DNA from: Chitinophagaceae bacterium
GTDB lineage: Bacteria; Bacteroidota; Bacteroidia; Chitinophagales; Chitinophagaceae
Assembly (NCBI GenBank): GCA_020846105.1
Contig: JADLEN010000099.1
Span: forward strand, 1-7,374
Direction: 5' to 3'
DNA: 7,374 nucleotides
A program made the translations under genes and the position numbers. Position 1 is the first letter of the stretch; each line of letters begins with the position of its first letter. Below are positions 5,786-7,374 of this stretch, one piece after another. Under the pieces are notes generated by a model. The model searched no databases. It was given only the letters and a program-made list of their open reading frames with translations, and was not told the origin of the DNA.

Positions 5786-6643
5786 ATGGCTGGTACAAAT
5801 AAATCAAAAGCTTCCTATACTTTTTCTGTAATTGGCGTCTCACTGGTACTTTTCCTTTTGGGTACAATGGGATGGATAGTGATAAATGGCAATAGTCTGG
5901 CGCAAGTAATTAAAGAGGGTGTGACAGTAGAAATAGATTTTCATGACAACGCAAGGCCCGAAACAGTAACAGAACTACAAGCCATTTTAGACAAGCAACC
6001 ATTTACCAAGAAAACCAGAGTAATAACCAAAGAAGAAGCATTGAAAATTCAAAATGAATTGGAAGGTGCCGATATCTCAAGTTTCTTGGGGATGAACCCC
6101 TTGTTTTCAAGCATCGAGCTGAACCTCCATAATGCCTATGTAAATAAAGATAGTATTGAGAAAATAATTCAGTTTGTGCAACAAAGCAATGTTGTAAATC
6201 ATGTAGGGTACAATAAGCAAACGGTATCGCAGCTCAATGACAATCTTCGGAAAATCACCATTATTTTGGCCATCATCTCTATCGTACTTATCCTTACTGT
6301 GATAATGCTCATAGACAACACCGTGAGACTAGCCATGTTCAGTAGTCGTTTTCTTATAAAGACTATGCAAATGGTAGGTGCCACAAGATGGTTTATTGCC
6401 AAGCCTTTCGACAAAAGAGCTATACTTAATGGCTTGCTTAGTGGGGTGCTAGCAGTTGTGGGATTATTGCTTGTCAAGTCGGCTGCGGAGGCTAGTGTGC
6501 CTGAGCTCAAAATACTAAACAACCCTACACTGTTGGTGATATTGATGATAGGAATGATTATTTCAGGCATTCTAATTTCTTTAGTAAGTACACATAGGTC
6601 TGTAATAAAATACCTCAAAGTAACCGTTGACGACCTATATTAA
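5786..6643 (+). CDS. ftsX: Cell division protein FtsX
   Basis: FtsX is the membrane half of the ABC-type FtsEX complex, which with the ATPase FtsE activates wall hydrolases at the division site. The 285 residues show the standard FtsX plan: one N-terminal helix (about 12-34), a periplasmic domain (35-150), and three C-terminal helices (157-177, 213-232, 249-268). The cytoplasmic loop between helices 2 and 3 contains MQMVGATRWFIAKPFDKRAI (194-213), equivalent to the FtsX signature M-x-x-VGAT-x-x-FI-x-x-PF and the likely FtsE contact. ftsE is not next to it, which is common in Bacteroidota. The ATG at 5786 has no Shine-Dalgarno sequence but a -7 box lies upstream. A DUF3098 gene follows after 45 bases and is probably co-transcribed. 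Confidence 0.94.
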   Translation: MAGTNKSKASYTFSVIGVSLVLFLLGTMGWIVINGNSLAQVIKEGVTVEIDFHDNARPETVTELQAILDKQPFTKKTRVITKEEALKIQNELEGADISSFLGMNPLFSSIELNLHNAYVNKDSIEKIIQFVQQSNVVNHVGYNKQTVSQLNDNLRKITIILAIISIVLILTVIMLIDNTVRLAMFSSRFLIKTMQMVGATRWFIAKPFDKRAILNGLLSGVLAVVGLLLVKSAAEASVPELKILNNPTLLVILMIGMIISGILISLVSTHRSVIKYLKVTVDDLY

Positions 6644-6647
6644 TTTG

Positions 6648-6671
6648 CCCAATTATTCACACCCAATTATT
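6648..6671 (+). repeat. Two tandem copies of CCCAATTATT before the DUF3098 gene
   Basis: CCCAATTATT appears at 6648-6657 and 6662-6671, a 14-base period separated by CACA. It lies in the 45-base gap between ftsX and the next gene. It may be a remnant of a local duplication; no function is evident. Confidence 0.6.
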
Positions 6672-6688
6672 TTTAAAACAAAAATTTT

Positions 6689-6925
6689 ATGAGCAATAAT
6701 TCAAAACAAGATTTTCTTTTCGATAAAAGCAATTACAAATGGATGCTTATTGGTGTTGCATTTATTTTGCTAGGCTTGGTATTAATGGCAGGTGGCAAAA
6801 GTGCCGATCCTAATGTCTTTAACTACGATGAGGTTTATAGCTTTCGCCGTATTACCCTTGCTCCTATAATGATACTTTTAGGTCTTGGCATAGAAGTATA
6901 TGCTATTATCAAAAAAGACAAATAG
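6689..6925 (+). CDS. DUF3098 family small membrane protein
   Basis: This is a 78-residue inner-membrane protein of unknown function. It has two hydrophobic helices (about 17-35 and 55-74) joined by a short loop. The family marks I recognise are the first helix WMLIGVAFILLGLVLMAGG (18-36), then SADPNVFNYDEVYSFRRITLAP (38-59), followed by the second helix and a Lys-rich end. By family knowledge this gene commonly follows ftsX in Bacteroidota, often before uppP and truB. Its pairing with ftsX here fits that pattern and hints at a link to division or envelope work, but the role is not established. A strong terminator closes the unit 21 bases after the stop. Confidence 0.9.
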   Translation: MSNNSKQDFLFDKSNYKWMLIGVAFILLGLVLMAGGKSADPNVFNYDEVYSFRRITLAPIMILLGLGIEVYAIIKKDK

Positions 6926-6946
6926 TTAATGCTATTACAATTTGTG

Positions 6947-6982
6947 ATGCGCAACCTGCAATAGGGTTGCGCATTTTGTTTT
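6947..6982 (+). terminator. Intrinsic terminator after ftsX-DUF3098
   Basis: A perfect 10-bp stem (ATGCGCAACC at 6947-6956 with 6965-6974) and an 8-base loop are followed by TTTTGTTTT. It separates the ftsX unit from the peptidase gene. Confidence 0.92.
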
Positions 6983-6988
6983 AATTTG

Positions 6989-6995
6989 TACTTTG
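6989..6995 (+). promoter_or_regulatory. Possible -7-like box of the M16 peptidase gene
   Basis: TACTTTG resembles TAnnTTTG but has only one base between TA and TTTG. It lies 22 bases before the ATG, in the 35-base gap after the preceding terminator, where a promoter must be if the gene is its own unit. No clear -33 box is seen. Confidence 0.28.
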
Positions 6996-7017
6996 GTACT
7001 CTAAATTTTAATTTCTT

Positions 7018-7374
7018 ATGAAATCGTTTAAGAATTTTCTGGCAATTATTTGCCTTATGCTGCCCATTTTTGCAGTAGCACAGAGCGGGAAAATACCCCT
7101 TGATAGTAAAGTAAAAACCGGTGTACTGCCCAATGGGCTTAAGTATTACATCATCCAAAACAAAAAGCCTGAGAAGAAAATAGAACTGCGTATGGTAGTA
7201 AATGCAGGTGCTATTCTGGAAGATGATGACCAACTAGGTCTTGCACATTTGATGGAGCATATGAACTTTAATGGACTTAAAAACTTCCCCAAAAACGAAG
7301 TAGTGCATTACCTGCAAAGCATCGGTGTAGAGTTTGGTGCAGACCTTAATGCTTATACCAGTTTTGACGAGACA
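7018..7374 (+). CDS. M16 family zinc metallopeptidase, N-terminal part, 3' truncated by the window
   Basis: This is a secreted or periplasmic peptidase of the insulinase/PqqL type; 119 residues are present and the frame stays open to the right edge. A signal peptide is visible: MKSFKN, a hydrophobic core (7-20) and a cut after AVA at about residue 21. There is no lipobox. The catalytic inverted zinc motif HxxEH is HLMEH at 77-81: two His zinc ligands and the general-base Glu, within LGLAHLMEHMNFNG. It is preceded by the usual VLPNGLKYYI strand and followed by FPKNEVVHYLQSIGVEFGAD and LNAYTSFDET. The third zinc ligand, a downstream Glu, would lie beyond the window. Bacteroidota forms are usually about 900 residues with four M16 repeats; that length cannot be checked here. 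It follows a terminator, so it is probably a separate unit. Confidence 0.94.
   Translation, partial: MKSFKNFLAIICLMLPIFAVAQSGKIPLDSKVKTGVLPNGLKYYIIQNKKPEKKIELRMVVNAGAILEDDDQLGLAHLMEHMNFNGLKNFPKNEVVHYLQSIGVEFGADLNAYTSFDET

Noticed and set aside
6199..6618. 139-codon minus-strand open frame inside ftsX
   Set aside because: It is fully antisense to the conserved FtsX membrane region and looks like a codon mirror of hydrophobic helices; no start signal or family motif is seen.
6835..7233. 132-codon minus-strand open frame across the end of the DUF3098 gene and the start of the M16 gene
   Set aside because: It overlaps two well-supported genes and a terminator and is Cys/Tyr/Lys-rich without family resemblance.
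1..7374. CRISPR array, phage, insertion sequence or defence system
   Set aside because: There are no regularly spaced repeats, transposase, integrase or defence-type genes; all genes belong to core housekeeping or envelope families.

Overview
This window is ordinary chromosomal DNA from a member of the Bacteroidota, most likely a Chitinophagales- or Sphingobacteriales-type organism; the rank below phylum is inference. The evidence is two families typical of that phylum (a DUF6089 outer-membrane protein and a DUF3098 membrane protein), the ftsX-DUF3098 pairing, the lack of Shine-Dalgarno sequences, several TAnnTTTG boxes of the Bacteroidota sigma-A type, and AT-rich sequence with T/A-rich intergenic stretches.

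Layout. Bases 1-599 (+) hold the C-terminal third of a cytochrome c oxidase subunit I gene, closed by a strong hairpin terminator at 622-660. Bases 661-1136 contain no recognisable gene. Two genes then run leftward: a signal-peptide-bearing DUF6089 protein (2066-1194) and, upstream of it, scpB (2824-2192), each followed by its own terminator. After a divergent intergenic region, mreB, mreC and mreD run rightward (3090-5596), with mreC and mreD overlapping by ATGA. A 189-base gap with a consensus -7 box leads to ftsX (5786-6643) and a small DUF3098 gene (6689-6925), closed by a hairpin terminator at 6947-6982. The window ends inside a secreted M16 zinc-peptidase gene (7018 onward).

Function. 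The centre of the window concerns the cell cycle and envelope. ScpB is the kleisin-associated subunit of the SMC condensin. MreB, MreC and MreD form the elongasome scaffold for rod-shape wall synthesis. FtsX is the membrane half of the FtsEX complex that controls wall hydrolases at division. The oxidase, DUF6089 and M16 genes are separate units with their own terminators.

I found no new biological system here. The points worth a second look are modest: an unexplained 476-base intergenic region; a 14-base perfect direct repeat bracketing the mreD-ftsX gap at the place where mrdA and rodA often sit in this phylum; two TTG starts, one of them supported by a terminator hairpin that swallows the competing ATG; and identical -7-to-ATG spacing at mreB and ftsX.
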